Assembly: GCA_045118335.1 (NCBI GenBank)
Contig: JBGUXY010000041.1
Location: forward strand, 37,351-101,350
DNA length: 64,000 nucleotides
Direction of reading: 5' to 3'
Source: W1P20-047 sp045118335
GTDB taxonomy: Bacteria > Actinomycetota > Coriobacteriia > Coriobacteriales > Eggerthellaceae
The notes below the pieces were generated by a model that was given only the letters and a program-made list of their open reading frames with translations, searched no databases and had not been told where the DNA came from. This document shows, piece after piece, positions 26,458 to 35,163 of this stretch (within the stretch, counting starts at the first letter, position 1; the number at the start of each line of letters is the position of its first letter). The translations under genes and the position numbers were made by a program.

Positions 26458-27219
26458 CTACCCAACGGTGATCCTGTCGGCCATTTCCGCATATTTCTTA
26501 TCGCCTATGCCCGACACGCGCTTTATGTCTTCGGGAGATTGGAAGGGACCCTCCTCTTCTCTGCTTGCTATGATCTTCTCGGCGGTTACCTCACCCACGC
26601 CAGGCAGGGCTTGCAACTGCATGGCGTCAGCCGTGTTGATGTTGACAAGGCCCGATGCTACATCCGGGGTCTCGAGCCCAGCTGCAAGGGGAACTCCCGA
26701 AGCATCGCCACTTGCCGATCCAGCCTCCACTTCCTCTTCGGTGGGGATATCGATCTGTTCGCCGTCAGCGACAGTTCTTGCCAGGTTCACTGCATCGGTG
26801 GCGGCACCTTCGCCGAACCCGCCAGCGGCGTTCACCGCATCGTTGACGCGGGCATTGGCTCCAAGCGAGTACACGCCGGGCTCTGTTACACAACCGCTCA
26901 CATACACCGTCACCTCCGAGGCAACATCACGAGGCTTCGGATCTGCGGATGCGGAGCCGGAGGAGCCCTCCGAGTTTTCCGACGTGTCGCCTTTGCCGCT
27001 ATCTGCGACCTCCTCGCCCCCATCGTCGCCCGACGAATCCTGCACGGCTTCGCCTTGCGTGATGGTGAAGCCCCCTTCACCAAGCACGAACGACAAGTTC
27101 TGGACCATCAACACGCATGCGACGATGAACAACGCCACGATACCCGCGACGATGGGCGTACTCACGCCTACCCGATCAAGGCGCGATTTCATCGACTGAG
27201 ACGATTCCACGAAAGGCAA
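26458..27219 (-). CDS. comEA: Competence protein ComEA (SLBB + helix-hairpin-helix)
   Basis: Membrane-anchored DNA receptor that passes DNA to ComEC. One transmembrane helix lies at about 22-42, then a Gly/Ser/Glu/Asp-rich linker (50-95), an SLBB domain (VTVYVSGCVTEPGVYSL...), and a C-terminal HhH DNA-binding domain (VNINTADAMQLQALPGVGEVTAEKII). The likely start is a TTG at 27219 with AGGAGG 5 nt upstream; the GTG at 27225 lies inside that site. The 220 nt to thiI contain a hairpin CCCATGG/CCATGGG (27335-27353) with no U-run, and no clear promoter. Confidence 0.92.
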   Translation of the reverse strand: MPFVESSQSMKSRLDRVGVSTPIVAGIVALFIVACVLMVQNLSFVLGEGGFTITQGEAVQDSSGDDGGEEVADSGKGDTSENSEGSSGSASADPKPRDVASEVTVYVSGCVTEPGVYSLGANARVNDAVNAAGGFGEGAATDAVNLARTVADGEQIDIPTEEEVEAGSASGDASGVPLAAGLETPDVASGLVNINTADAMQLQALPGVGEVTAEKIIASREEEGPFQSPEDIKRVSGIGDKKYAEMADRITVG

Positions 27220-27440
27220 GGCCACCTCCTAGCTCCGGTCTCATTCGATGCTAGCAGGCAATGCTTACGCGCATACCACGAGTGGTTTGACCAGCACCTT
27301 GCGAAAAGCTTGCAAGAATCCAACCGCTGGTGTTCCCATGGCTTCCCCATGGGCATTCTCTTGGTATTGTTGCGCGGACGGGTTACTGATGCAGATGCAA
27401 CTCACATCACCCAAGCTCGGTGCGCGAATGGGCTAATCTG

Positions 27441-28667
27441 CTACTGTTGCGCGTTTGGCCGCTTTTTCCTAGGCTTGTACGAAGGACAGCGGTAATCATG
27501 GGGTTCGGCCGAGTCGGCGAGCTCGAGCACCCATTCGTCGATGGGAAACATCGATTCGGCTTCCAGAACCTTGGGCAGCTTTGCGTGCGTCTCGGGGCTT
27601 CGCGGCATGAAGAGAGTGCAGCAATCAGGTGCGTCCTGGCTCGATATGTCGTATGTCCCAAGCCGCTGGGCGCAGGCGATGATGTCGATCTTGTCGTCGC
27701 CAATGAGCGGGCGAAACACTGGCAAATCAACGGCATGGTCGGTTGCCGCGATGTTCTCGAGTGTCTGCGACGCGACTTGGCCAAGACTCTCGCCAGTGGC
27801 AATCGCCTTTGCGCCTTCCCTGCGTGCAATTTCCTGGGCCACCTTGAACATAAGCCGCCGATACAATATAACGCGAAGCGCAGGCGGCGCATCGAGGGCG
27901 ATCTGCCGCTGGTAGTTACCAAGGGGCACGACATATACCCTCGCAATGCATCCCGTGCGCTCGAGCACGCGCGCGATGTCGTCGACCAGGTACTCGCTCG
28001 TATCTGCCGTCTGGGGACGGCCACTGAAATGCACGCCGATGCATTCAGCACCACGCCGTGCCATCTTCCAAGTTGCAACCGGCGAGTCTATGCCGCTGGA
28101 AAGCAGGGTCACGATTTTCCCGCTGCTGCCCACCGGCAACCCGCCGATACCGCGGATGCTGCGCGCGTACACGTATGCATTGCCCTCGATCACCTCGACG
28201 CATACTCGCACGTCGGGGTCGACCATCTTTACTACCTTATCGGGGAACTTCTCGCATAGATGCGCTCCCACCAGCTGGTTCATCTGCATCGAGTCGATGG
28301 GGAAATCGGTGTGGTTGCGCCGTGCAGCCACCTTGAACGTGAGGAAATCGCCCACATCGCGCAGCGAGCATTCGGCAGCGTCGTTGATGAGCTCGATATC
28401 GCGGTCGCATTTGTACCCGCACGACACGCGCGCAACCCCGGGCACGTCCACGATGGCATCCTCGATGGCACAGGCCGCAGCGTAGCTGGTTCCCTCTTTT
28501 ATGAATACGCAGAGCCTGCCCGATATCCTTATGATCGTGACGATGGGATACCCTTCGAGGATGGTCTGGATGTTGCGCAGCAAGCGCATCTCGAACGTCG
28601 TGCGGTTATGGCGCTTGAGGCCGATTTCGTGGTAATGGACGAGGCAGATTCTCTGGAATTGGCTCAT
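27441..28667 (-). CDS. thiI: tRNA 4-thiouridine synthase ThiI
   Basis: ATP-dependent sulfurtransferase acting on U8 of tRNA and, in some species, on ThiS. It is 408 aa. An N-terminal ferredoxin-like/THUMP region (60-165) is followed by the PP-loop LLSSGIDSPVATWKM near 187-201 and the ATGESLGQVASQTLEN motif. It ends before any rhodanese domain, as in Gram-positive ThiI. The start at MSQFQRICLVHYHEIGLKRHN is preceded by ACGGAGCCACC. A terminator separates it from rpoZ upstream. Confidence 0.94.
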   Translation of the reverse strand: MSQFQRICLVHYHEIGLKRHNRTTFEMRLLRNIQTILEGYPIVTIIRISGRLCVFIKEGTSYAAACAIEDAIVDVPGVARVSCGYKCDRDIELINDAAECSLRDVGDFLTFKVAARRNHTDFPIDSMQMNQLVGAHLCEKFPDKVVKMVDPDVRVCVEVIEGNAYVYARSIRGIGGLPVGSSGKIVTLLSSGIDSPVATWKMARRGAECIGVHFSGRPQTADTSEYLVDDIARVLERTGCIARVYVVPLGNYQRQIALDAPPALRVILYRRLMFKVAQEIARREGAKAIATGESLGQVASQTLENIAATDHAVDLPVFRPLIGDDKIDIIACAQRLGTYDISSQDAPDCCTLFMPRSPETHAKLPKVLEAESMFPIDEWVLELADSAEPHDYRCPSYKPRKKRPNAQQ

Positions 28668-28684
28668 GGTGGCTCCGTCTTCAT

Positions 28685-28718
28685 GAAAAGGCCCGCCCGG
28701 GTTGATCCCGAACGGGCC
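28685..28718 (-). terminator. Terminator downstream of rpoZ
   Basis: On the minus strand GGCCCGTTCGGG, a 5-nt loop, CCCGGGCGGGCC, then TTTT. The hairpin (28690-28718) separates the mihF-gmk-rpoZ unit from thiI. Confidence 0.8.
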
Positions 28719-28739
28719 ATGCACTTTTATGAGCTGGCG

Positions 28740-29000
28740 TTAGTGCTCTTTTACCTTGATGGTGGCCGGGTCGTAGGAGATGTCCTCGTTCGCAATTTCC
28801 TCGAAGGCGATGGAAAGCGGCTTGCGGTTCGATGCCTTCGCCACTTCCACGGCCGTCTGCAGCTGGATGGCGCGATCGCGCTGGCCGCGCAGCATTTCGT
28901 TGATGTCATGCGCACGGTTGGCAGCGAGCGCACACAGCAGGAATCGGTCGTTGTCGGCCTCTTCGAGCAAAATATCGATCTTCGGTTCAATAAGACTCAT
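28740..29000 (-). CDS. rpoZ: DNA-directed RNA polymerase subunit omega
   Basis: Assembly subunit of RNA polymerase, 86 aa. The N-terminus reads EPKIDILLEEADNDRFLLCALAANRAHDIN, with the family's alanine/arginine helix, then PLSIAFEEIANEDI. It lies 10 nt downstream of gmk, the usual arrangement, and closes the operon. Confidence 0.93.
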   Translation of the reverse strand: MSLIEPKIDILLEEADNDRFLLCALAANRAHDINEMLRGQRDRAIQLQTAVEVAKASNRKPLSIAFEEIANEDISYDPATIKVKEH

Positions 29001-29010
29001 TGCAAATCCC

Positions 29011-29580
29011 TCACATATTCGCAGCTTGCTTTTCGATATAGGACACGAGCTCTTGTTCTGCCCTGTCCAAATCGTCGTTCACGAGCACGTAATCATACCT
29101 CATCTTCTGCTCGAGCTCCACCAGGGCAGTTCTCATCCTCGCAGCAATCACATCGTCCGATTCGGTGCCGCGATCGCGCAGCCTCTGCTCGATGACCTCG
29201 ACACTCGGGGCGTCGATGAACACGAGGTGTGCCTCGGGCATCTTCTCCTTCACTTGGAAGGCACCCTGAACGTCTATCTCGACGATGACCGTATCACCAT
29301 AGCAGAGGTGTTCTTCGATGGGCGCCCGTGGCGTGCCATAGCGCCTGTCGTGCACGGGAGCCCACTCCAGGAACCCATCGCATTCGACGAGCTCGTCAAA
29401 CTCGTCGTCTGTCAGGAAACGGTAATGCACGCCATCCACTTCGCCTGTGCGCGGCAATCGCGTCGTGGCTGAAACAGATATCCATACGTTATCGAGCCGC
29501 TCAACTACACGGGCCACCAGCGTGCCCTTGCCGACACCTGATGGCCCCGAAATCACGAAAAGGTTTCCGCGAGATGCCAC
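29011..29580 (-). CDS. gmk: Guanylate kinase
   Basis: Phosphorylates GMP to GDP. It is 189 aa. The P-loop is GPSGVGKGT (residues 12-20), followed by the GMP-binding stretch SATTRLPRTGEVDGVHYRF and the lid with RLRDRGTE. The start overlaps the mihF stop. The linked mihF-gmk-rpoZ order is an actinobacterial hallmark. Confidence 0.97.
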   Translation of the reverse strand: MASRGNLFVISGPSGVGKGTLVARVVERLDNVWISVSATTRLPRTGEVDGVHYRFLTDDEFDELVECDGFLEWAPVHDRRYGTPRAPIEEHLCYGDTVIVEIDVQGAFQVKEKMPEAHLVFIDAPSVEVIEQRLRDRGTESDDVIAARMRTALVELEQKMRYDYVLVNDDLDRAEQELVSYIEKQAANM

Positions 29581-29888
29581 TAGCCCAAACGCTCCAACAA
29601 TGCGATGCGCTGCCTTTCGCCCAGACCACGCAGACGGCGGCTCTCGGCGATGTGAAGCTCGTTCATGACCTTTTCTGCTTTGGCCTTGCCGTAGCCGGGA
29701 AGCGTTTCGATGAGAGTCGACACCTTCATGCGGCCGACGATCGGATCTTCTTTCATATCGAGCACTTCGGTCAAGGTGAGCTTGCCCGACTTGAGGTCTT
29801 CGCGGACCTCTGCACGTTTGATGCGGGCTGCCTTCGCCTTTTCAAGAGCTTCCTTGCGCTCTTCCTGAGTCAATTGTGGAATTGCCAT
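29580..29888 (-). CDS. mihF: Integration host factor, actinobacterial type (mIHF)
   Basis: 102-aa nucleoid protein found in Actinobacteria, unrelated to HU/IHF of Proteobacteria. The C-terminal helix-two-turn-helix fold is visible: VSTLIETLPGYGKAKAEKVM, then RRLRGLGERQRIALLERLG. The ATG at 29888 has AAGGAGAAACC upstream. The 204-nt spacer to pyrF is AT-rich (TATACT and TACTAT occur near 30050) but no convincing promoter pair could be fixed. Confidence 0.93.
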   Translation of the reverse strand: MAIPQLTQEERKEALEKAKAARIKRAEVREDLKSGKLTLTEVLDMKEDPIVGRMKVSTLIETLPGYGKAKAEKVMNELHIAESRRLRGLGERQRIALLERLG

Positions 29889-30092
29889 AATAGGTTTCTC
29901 CTTGTTTCCAATACGATACCAATACCAAGTAACGCACATCGGGCAACGAGTTTAACGCATCCCATTCGTGTTGAACAGCCAATTTGCCAAATACATGGAA
30001 ACGCTCAAAACCACCATTATTTACGTTCAGTCTTGTTTCATTGACAGTATAGATATCTTATAGTATGCAATATTAGTCCTGTTGCAGCCTCC

Positions 30093-30815
30093 TTACGCCA
30101 ACGAGGCGACTATATCCTCGAAAGCCCGCGCAGGGTCGTCTGCACCGGTTATCGGGCGGCCGATGACCAGATGCGATGCGCCGTTTTCAAACGCCTGAGC
30201 TGGCGTGGCTATGCGGCTCTGATCGCCCACGTCGGATCCGGCAGGCCTCACACCCGGGGTGACGATGTAGGTATCGGGGCCAAGCGCCTCGCGCAGCATG
30301 GCCGCTTCCCTGGGAGATGCGACCACGCCGGTCAGACCAGCTTCCCGCGCCTGGGTTGCCAAGGCCACGACCTGTTCTTCAACGGGGCGCACGACACCCG
30401 TTGCCGCCAGAGTTTCTGCATCCATGCTCGTGAGAACCGTGATGCCCAGCGTGACCGGGGGAATATCCTTACCCGAACCCTCGAGGGCACCTTCCCTGCC
30501 AGCTTGCATCATGGCAACTCCGCCCACCGCGTGCATGGTGAGCATGTCCGCCCCGGTGGCGGCAGCGGATGCTGCCGCACCCCTTACCTGGTGCGGGATA
30601 TCGTGGAACTTTAGGTCCAGGAACACCTTGAAGCCCCTTTCCTTCATCTCCTGTACGATGGAGGGCCCCTCCAGGTAGTACAGCGTCATGCCTATCTTCA
30701 CCCACGTCGCACTTCCCTGCAATTGGTCGGCAAGCTGGAGCGCACGCTCGCGGTCGCAATCGAAGGCGACGATGATGCGCTCGCGCGCGGGGATTTCCTT
30801 GAAGCTACCTAGCAT
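30093..30815 (-). CDS. pyrF: Orotidine 5'-phosphate decarboxylase
   Basis: Last step to UMP, 240 aa. The catalytic signature DLKFHDIPHQVRGAA is at about residues 66-80, with IVAFDCDRE at the first strand and the phosphate-binding TPGVRPAGSD near 195-205. It overlaps the end of pyrD by 7 nt, so the two are likely co-translated. Confidence 0.96.
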   Translation of the reverse strand: MLGSFKEIPARERIIVAFDCDRERALQLADQLQGSATWVKIGMTLYYLEGPSIVQEMKERGFKVFLDLKFHDIPHQVRGAAASAAATGADMLTMHAVGGVAMMQAGREGALEGSGKDIPPVTLGITVLTSMDAETLAATGVVRPVEEQVVALATQAREAGLTGVVASPREAAMLREALGPDTYIVTPGVRPAGSDVGDQSRIATPAQAFENGASHLVIGRPITGADDPARAFEDIVASLA

Positions 30816-31729
30816 TGCAGCCCTCCAATCAAATCATTTACGTCGTCCACGCCCTGCTCCAAGCAGTAGCGCTCGATTCCCTCGATGACATCGACCGTAG
30901 CATGAGGGTTGAAGAAGTTCGCAGTGCCCACGGCAACAGCTGTCGCGCCGGCGAGCATGAACTCCACGGCGTCTTCGCCTGTGGCTATGCCGCCCATACC
31001 CAAGATGGGAACCTGAACGGCTTTGTGCACCTGCCATACCATCCGCAAAGCCACCGGCTTCACCGCTGGGCCGGAAAGGCCACCCACGATGCGCGCAAGT
31101 TTCGGTCTGCGCGTTTTTGCATCTATGGCCATGCCCAACAGCGTGTTAATGAGGGAAAGAGCATCGGCACCCGCAGATTCCGCCACCTTGGCGATCTCGA
31201 CCACATCGGTTACATTCGGCGTGAGCTTTACTATCATCGGCTTTTTCGTCGCCGCCCGGCAACGTGAGACGATGGTTTCCACGCTCGGGCAGTGCGTGCC
31301 AAATGTCATTCCGCCTTGGTCGACATTTGGACAGCTGATGTTCACCTCGAACGCGTGAACGCGCTCGTCATCTTCGAACGCTTCGATCACCTGGACATAT
31401 TCGTCGAAGCTGTGGCCAGAGACGTTCACGATCACCGGCACGTCATGCTCCTGCAGCCATGCCAGGTCCTTGGTCTTCACAGCTTCGACACCAGGGTTCT
31501 GAAGCCCAATGGAGTTGAGCATGCCCGATGCGGTCTCGGCGATACGAGGGCTGTCGTTTCCGACCCATCCCTTCAGCGAGACTCCCTTGGTGGTAACCGC
31601 TCCCAGACGTTCTACGGGAACGAAGTTGCTATACTCTCGTCCAGCCGCATACGTTCCAGAAGCCACCGTCACGGGGTTCTTCATGACCAGACCACCCAGG
31701 TTAACCTGCATGTTCATGTTCGGTGCCAT
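30809..31729 (-). CDS. pyrD: Dihydroorotate dehydrogenase, class 1B catalytic subunit
   Basis: FMN enzyme oxidising dihydroorotate, 306 aa. Features: NPVTVASGTYAAGREY at the start, NSIGLQNPG, NISCPNVDQGG with the FMN/substrate residues, and the phosphate site GMGGIATGEDAVEF. Class 1B enzymes use Cys as base and pair with PyrK to pass electrons to NAD. The start at MAPNMNMQVNLGG overlaps the pyrK stop (TGATG). Confidence 0.95.
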   Translation of the reverse strand: MAPNMNMQVNLGGLVMKNPVTVASGTYAAGREYSNFVPVERLGAVTTKGVSLKGWVGNDSPRIAETASGMLNSIGLQNPGVEAVKTKDLAWLQEHDVPVIVNVSGHSFDEYVQVIEAFEDDERVHAFEVNISCPNVDQGGMTFGTHCPSVETIVSRCRAATKKPMIVKLTPNVTDVVEIAKVAESAGADALSLINTLLGMAIDAKTRRPKLARIVGGLSGPAVKPVALRMVWQVHKAVQVPILGMGGIATGEDAVEFMLAGATAVAVGTANFFNPHATVDVIEGIERYCLEQGVDDVNDLIGGLQC

Positions 31730-32544
31730 CACCAGGTCACCTCTTTCGCATCGAAGACGGGACCGTCTACGCAGCAACGACGTTTGCCCGACGACGTATC
31801 GACAACGCATGACAGACAGGCTCCCACGCCACACGCCATGCGCCTCTCCATCGACACCTGGCAGGGCACCTCTGCCTCTTGCGCCATGTTCGATACGATG
31901 CGCATGAGCGGTTCGGGCCCACAGCAGGCAACCAGATCGTATGCATTCCCGTCAATCATCTCTTGCGCTGGCCCGGTGCAGAATCCCGAATAACCCAGCG
32001 TCCCATCGTCAGTGGCGATGACAACAGGCTTTCCCAATGCAGACTCATATCGTTCGGCGCACACCATCGCCTCCTCGGTCTGAGCACCAAGAACGACATC
32101 GGTTTCAACGCCAGAGGCAACCAGGCGCTTTGCGAACATGAACAGCGGAGCCGCACCCACGCCGCCGCCGACGAGCAGGACTCGCGAACAGCCGTCGGGA
32201 ACCTGCCAGCCATTGCCGACTGGACCGATATTGCTTACGAGACCACCTGGCTCGATACCGCACAGATGCCTCGATCCGAAACCGACCGTCTGGTACAGTA
32301 TCTCGATGGTACCGTTTTCCGCATCGGCATCGTAGACTGAGAACGGCCTACGCAGGATATGCCCCTCCATGCCGGGAATCAACGTGTGCACAAACTGCCC
32401 AGGCTCAATTCGAGCCGCGATTTCAGGCGATTCCACCTTCAGAAGGTAGAGATTGCAACCCAAATGTTCGTTGGTCAGCACCCTCCCCTTCTCGTCAACC
32501 AATCCAGATCCGCCCACCGGCATCTCCTCCATCGTGGTACTCAC
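31729..32544 (-). CDS. pyrK: Dihydroorotate dehydrogenase electron-transfer subunit PyrK
   Basis: FAD and [2Fe-2S] protein linking PyrD to NAD, 271 aa as drawn. The FAD domain has RRPFSVYDAD, and the NAD-binding part LLVGGGVGAAPLF (near 125-137). The iron-sulfur cysteines are in ACGVGACLSC and CCVDGPVF near the C-terminus. The start is uncertain: the GTG at 32544 lacks a ribosome-binding site, whereas a GTG at 32517 has GGAGGAG 6 nt before it. It begins its own block; pyrR-pyrB-pyrC lies 1.3 kb upstream. Confidence 0.93.
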   Translation of the reverse strand: MSTTMEEMPVGGSGLVDEKGRVLTNEHLGCNLYLLKVESPEIAARIEPGQFVHTLIPGMEGHILRRPFSVYDADAENGTIEILYQTVGFGSRHLCGIEPGGLVSNIGPVGNGWQVPDGCSRVLLVGGGVGAAPLFMFAKRLVASGVETDVVLGAQTEEAMVCAERYESALGKPVVIATDDGTLGYSGFCTGPAQEMIDGNAYDLVACCGPEPLMRIVSNMAQEAEVPCQVSMERRMACGVGACLSCVVDTSSGKRRCCVDGPVFDAKEVTW

Positions 32545-32570
32545 AGCTAAAACATGCTTTGATAACGCCG

Positions 32571-32933
32571 CTACAGAGCAGTATCATCGTATTCCTCTGA
32601 CATGTACTTTACAGTATATGTCCCCAATTCATCCCATTTGTGATAGAAGAGCTTGTCCCCCTTCCAGTCCATTTGCGATGACATGCGCCTCAGACTCACA
32701 TTCTCGAACCATCCTTCACCATCGCGAACGTCTTCGGTGAGCACATGCATCCATTTTTTGCCATCCTCGTCTTCGAGAACGGCACTGAAGCGGAAAGGAT
32801 TCGGCACCGTCTTGAGCAGCTTGATCCCAGTCCCCCTGAGCTGACTCACCAAATCGGCTTCCATTTCCTGTGCAAGCAAGGCAAAATCGCTTTCAGCATT
32901 CCAGGTTCCTTCGAGCCAATTCCGGTAATCCAT
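32571..32933 (-). CDS. Hypothetical protein, 120 aa
   Basis: No family recognised. The ATG has a very strong GGGGGAGG site upstream, which argues that it is translated. The protein is soluble and acidic, with several Trp residues (NWLEGTW, KWMHVL, GWF, MDWKG, YHKWDEL) and alternating hydrophobic residues in the second half suggesting a beta-rich fold. There is no signal peptide or cysteine. It lies between the two pyr blocks, 26 nt upstream of pyrK on the same strand, so it may be co-transcribed with pyrK-pyrD-pyrF. No link to pyrimidines is visible. Confidence 0.7.
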   Translation of the reverse strand: MDYRNWLEGTWNAESDFALLAQEMEADLVSQLRGTGIKLLKTVPNPFRFSAVLEDEDGKKWMHVLTEDVRDGEGWFENVSLRRMSSQMDWKGDKLFYHKWDELGTYTVKYMSEEYDDTAL

Positions 32934-33422
32934 CGTTCATCCTCCCCCTTGACACCTTGTAATGATTCTTCATCAAAACAGCTGGTTACATGCTATCACA
33001 GCGCCTCTATGCATCGAATCGGCCTATCCATCGACCGCAGAAACCCTATGGGATGCTACCAGGAGAAGTCTTCGCATCATCCGTCATGAAGGGAATGGTC
33101 TTTCACCAGATCTCGCCCCGAAAGCGGTATTAATTCTCGCTCCATGGCAACATCCTAGATGCATACTCCAATTACCCTAAGGACATGCCGACTGCAGACA
33201 GGAGTTGAAAGTATCCTGAAACGATTCGCCTTCAGCAACGTATAATTATCCGCAGATTGAAATACGCAAAGCACCGAGATGCTACATGTAGACGATAGTG
33301 GCAACATATCCTAATAGACCGTAGCATCCAAGGTCTTTACGCCCTCGATTCTTTATCTGCTTCCTGCAACGGGCACTATTAGAGAAGCATTACTGACACT
33401 TATCTGAAACGAGGAGGTAACC
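32934..33422. other. 489-nt divergent spacer
   Basis: It lies between the 120-aa gene (minus) and the leader-peptide gene (plus). It is AT-richer than its surroundings. TATAAT occurs at 33241-33246 on the plus strand with a poor CTGAAA 19 nt upstream, a possible promoter for the plus-strand gene with a 180-nt leader. No gene is seen. Confidence 0.4.
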
Positions 33423-33650
33423 ATGAACACTGAGAACCCGAAGGCTGATGCACGCCTCCCTGAAGAGGCACTTACAGACATCGCTGGCGGTCAGGATATC
33501 TCCAGCGTCAACGGTAAGTATACCGCCCCTTGCCCTGCATGTGGCACTATGAACGATCCCTATAAGACAGAGTGTTACATGTACGGCGTCGTTAATCACT
33601 ACAAATGCAGCAATTGCGAATTCGAGTACACAATCAGCTCGGGAGCCTAA
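33423..33650 (+). CDS. Double-glycine leader peptide with zinc-ribbon-like core
   Basis: 75-aa peptide with a strong GAGGAGG site before the ATG. Residues 12-23, LPEEALTDIAGG, look like the leader of bacteriocin/RiPP precursors ending in a Gly-Gly cleavage site. The 52-residue remainder has five cysteines in zinc-ribbon spacing: CPAC (37-40), C51 and CSNC (62-65), with aromatic residues between. No transporter, protease or maturase gene lies nearby, so export or modification would have to be encoded elsewhere. It might instead be a plain small zinc-ribbon protein whose N-terminus resembles a leader by chance. A (TTTTG)9 tract starts 50 nt after the stop. Confidence 0.72.
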   Translation: MNTENPKADARLPEEALTDIAGGQDISSVNGKYTAPCPACGTMNDPYKTECYMYGVVNHYKCSNCEFEYTISSGA

Positions 33651-33700
33651 GGACGACAACAAGACAGAACCTTTATCATTGCGCGCATAAAACAGGACAG

Positions 33701-33750
33701 TTTTGTTTTGTTTTGTTTTGTTTTGTTTTGTTTTGTTTTGTTTTGTTTTT
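33701..33750. repeat. Pentanucleotide microsatellite (TTTTG)9 + TTTTT
   Basis: Nine perfect TTTTG units at 33701-33745 are followed by TTTTT. It lies in the 220 nt between the leader-peptide gene and the end of pyrC. Long perfect tracts of this kind change length by slipped-strand mispairing. Its position is after the stop codons of both flanking genes. Confidence 0.97.
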
Positions 33751-33812
33751 CTTGCATTGCGAATGGAACACTGTTCTGGGAAGAACGTTCCATATCCCAT
33801 TTGTGATTAGAA

Positions 33813-33840
33813 GGGGCGAGAGCCGATTGGCCCTCGTCCC
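33813..33840 (-). terminator. Probable terminator hairpin downstream of pyrC
   Basis: GGGACGAGGGCC-AATC-GGCTCTCGCCCC on the minus strand, a 12-bp stem with G-U pairs, 31 nt after the pyrC stop. It is followed only by CTTCT, so the U-run is weak. It supports a break between the two pyr blocks. Confidence 0.5.
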
Positions 33841-33870
33841 TCTTCACGGTATCTACTGCATACCCCGTTG

Positions 33871-35163
33871 TTATTCGGCGATGGCGCCGTCGCGAAGGGT
33901 GGGTTTGCCGGCAACGAAGACGTCGGTAGCGCGACCCTTCAGGTTTGCGCCGACGAAGCCGGAGTTCTTCGCCTTGCTTGCAAAGTCGTCCGCGGAAACC
34001 GTCCATTCGACCTGGGGATCGAAGACCGTGAGGTCGGCAGTGCTGCCAGCCTCGATGCGCACCTCCTCGGCACGCAAGACCTTGCGCGGGTTGATGGCCA
34101 TAAGCTCGACCATGCGGTCGTATCCGATGATGCCGGTATCCACCAGCTGGGTGAGCACCAGGCCAAGCGAGGTCTCCAAACCCGTCATGCCGAAGGGGGC
34201 GAGCTCGAACTCGCGATCCTTTTCCCAGGCGGTATGCGGAGCATGGTCGGTAACGATGCAATCGACCGTACCATCGAGGATGCCAGCAACGAGAGCATCG
34301 TTGTCAGCCTGGGTACGCAACGGGGGGTTCACCTTCATGCTGGTGTTGTAGCTGTTGTCGATGGCATCCTCGTTCAGGAACATATGGTGAGGAGTTGCCT
34401 CGCAGGTGACCTTCAGGCCCTCGGCCTTGGCGGCACGTACCAGCTCCATACCGCGTGCCGTGGAGATGTGCTGCACATGCAGAGGACAGCCCGTCAAGCG
34501 CGAGAGCGCGATATCGCGGGCGATCTGGATCTCCTCGCCTTCAGCAGGCCAACCCAGCATGCCCAGTCGCGTGGACACGACGCCCTCGTTCACCTGACCT
34601 TCACCGACCAAGTCTTCATCCTGTTCGTGAGCCATGACCACGCGATCGAACTGAACGGCGTAATCCATCACGCGGCGCATCATGCCCGCACCTTGGATGC
34701 CGCGGCCGTCGTCGCTGAAAGCAGAAACCCCATGGGCAACCATGTCGCCCATCTCGGAAAGAATCTCTCCTTTCAAGCCTTGCGTGCATGCTCCAGCTAC
34801 ATGCACACGGCACTTTCCAACAGCCTCGGCTCGAGCTTTGATGTACTCCACGCCCATCGCGTTGTCGGTGACCGGGTTCGTGTTCGCCATGCAGCACACG
34901 GCTGTGAAACCGCCATGGGCAGCCGCCCGCGTGCCAGAGGCGATGTCTTCCTTCTGCTCGTAGCCGGGCTCGCGAAGATGCACGTGAATGTCCACCAGGC
35001 CGGGCACGCAGATCTTGCCCGTCATGTCGAGCTCTTCTGCGCCTTCAGCTGCAAGATCGTTGCCCACCTGGGCAATCTTGCCGTCTTCGACGAGAATGTC
35101 GCAGATTTCGTCCAAACCCACCTGGGGGTCGATTGCGCGTACGTTCTTAAGCAGAGATGCCAT
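33871..35163 (-). CDS. pyrC: Dihydroorotase
   Basis: Cyclises carbamoyl aspartate to dihydroorotate. It is 430 aa, class I type. Zinc ligands are in DIHVHLREPG (near 60-69); HEQDE and HVQHIS follow, and the catalytic Asp is in DCIVTDHAPHTAWEK. The start at MASLLKNVRA is preceded by GGAGGGAGCGAAG and lies 17 nt inside the pyrB end, so the genes are coupled. Confidence 0.96.
   Translation of the reverse strand: MASLLKNVRAIDPQVGLDEICDILVEDGKIAQVGNDLAAEGAEELDMTGKICVPGLVDIHVHLREPGYEQKEDIASGTRAAAHGGFTAVCCMANTNPVTDNAMGVEYIKARAEAVGKCRVHVAGACTQGLKGEILSEMGDMVAHGVSAFSDDGRGIQGAGMMRRVMDYAVQFDRVVMAHEQDEDLVGEGQVNEGVVSTRLGMLGWPAEGEEIQIARDIALSRLTGCPLHVQHISTARGMELVRAAKAEGLKVTCEATPHHMFLNEDAIDNSYNTSMKVNPPLRTQADNDALVAGILDGTVDCIVTDHAPHTAWEKDREFELAPFGMTGLETSLGLVLTQLVDTGIIGYDRMVELMAINPRKVLRAEEVRIEAGSTADLTVFDPQVEWTVSADDFASKAKNSGFVGANLKGRATDVFVAGKPTLRDGAIAE

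Noticed and set aside
33701..33750. CRISPR-like array
   Set aside because: The tract is a perfect 5-bp microsatellite without spacers.
33390..33800. 136-aa minus-strand frame through the microsatellite
   Set aside because: Much of it is translation of the TTTTG repeat (NKTKQ), and it is antisense to the better-supported leader-peptide gene.
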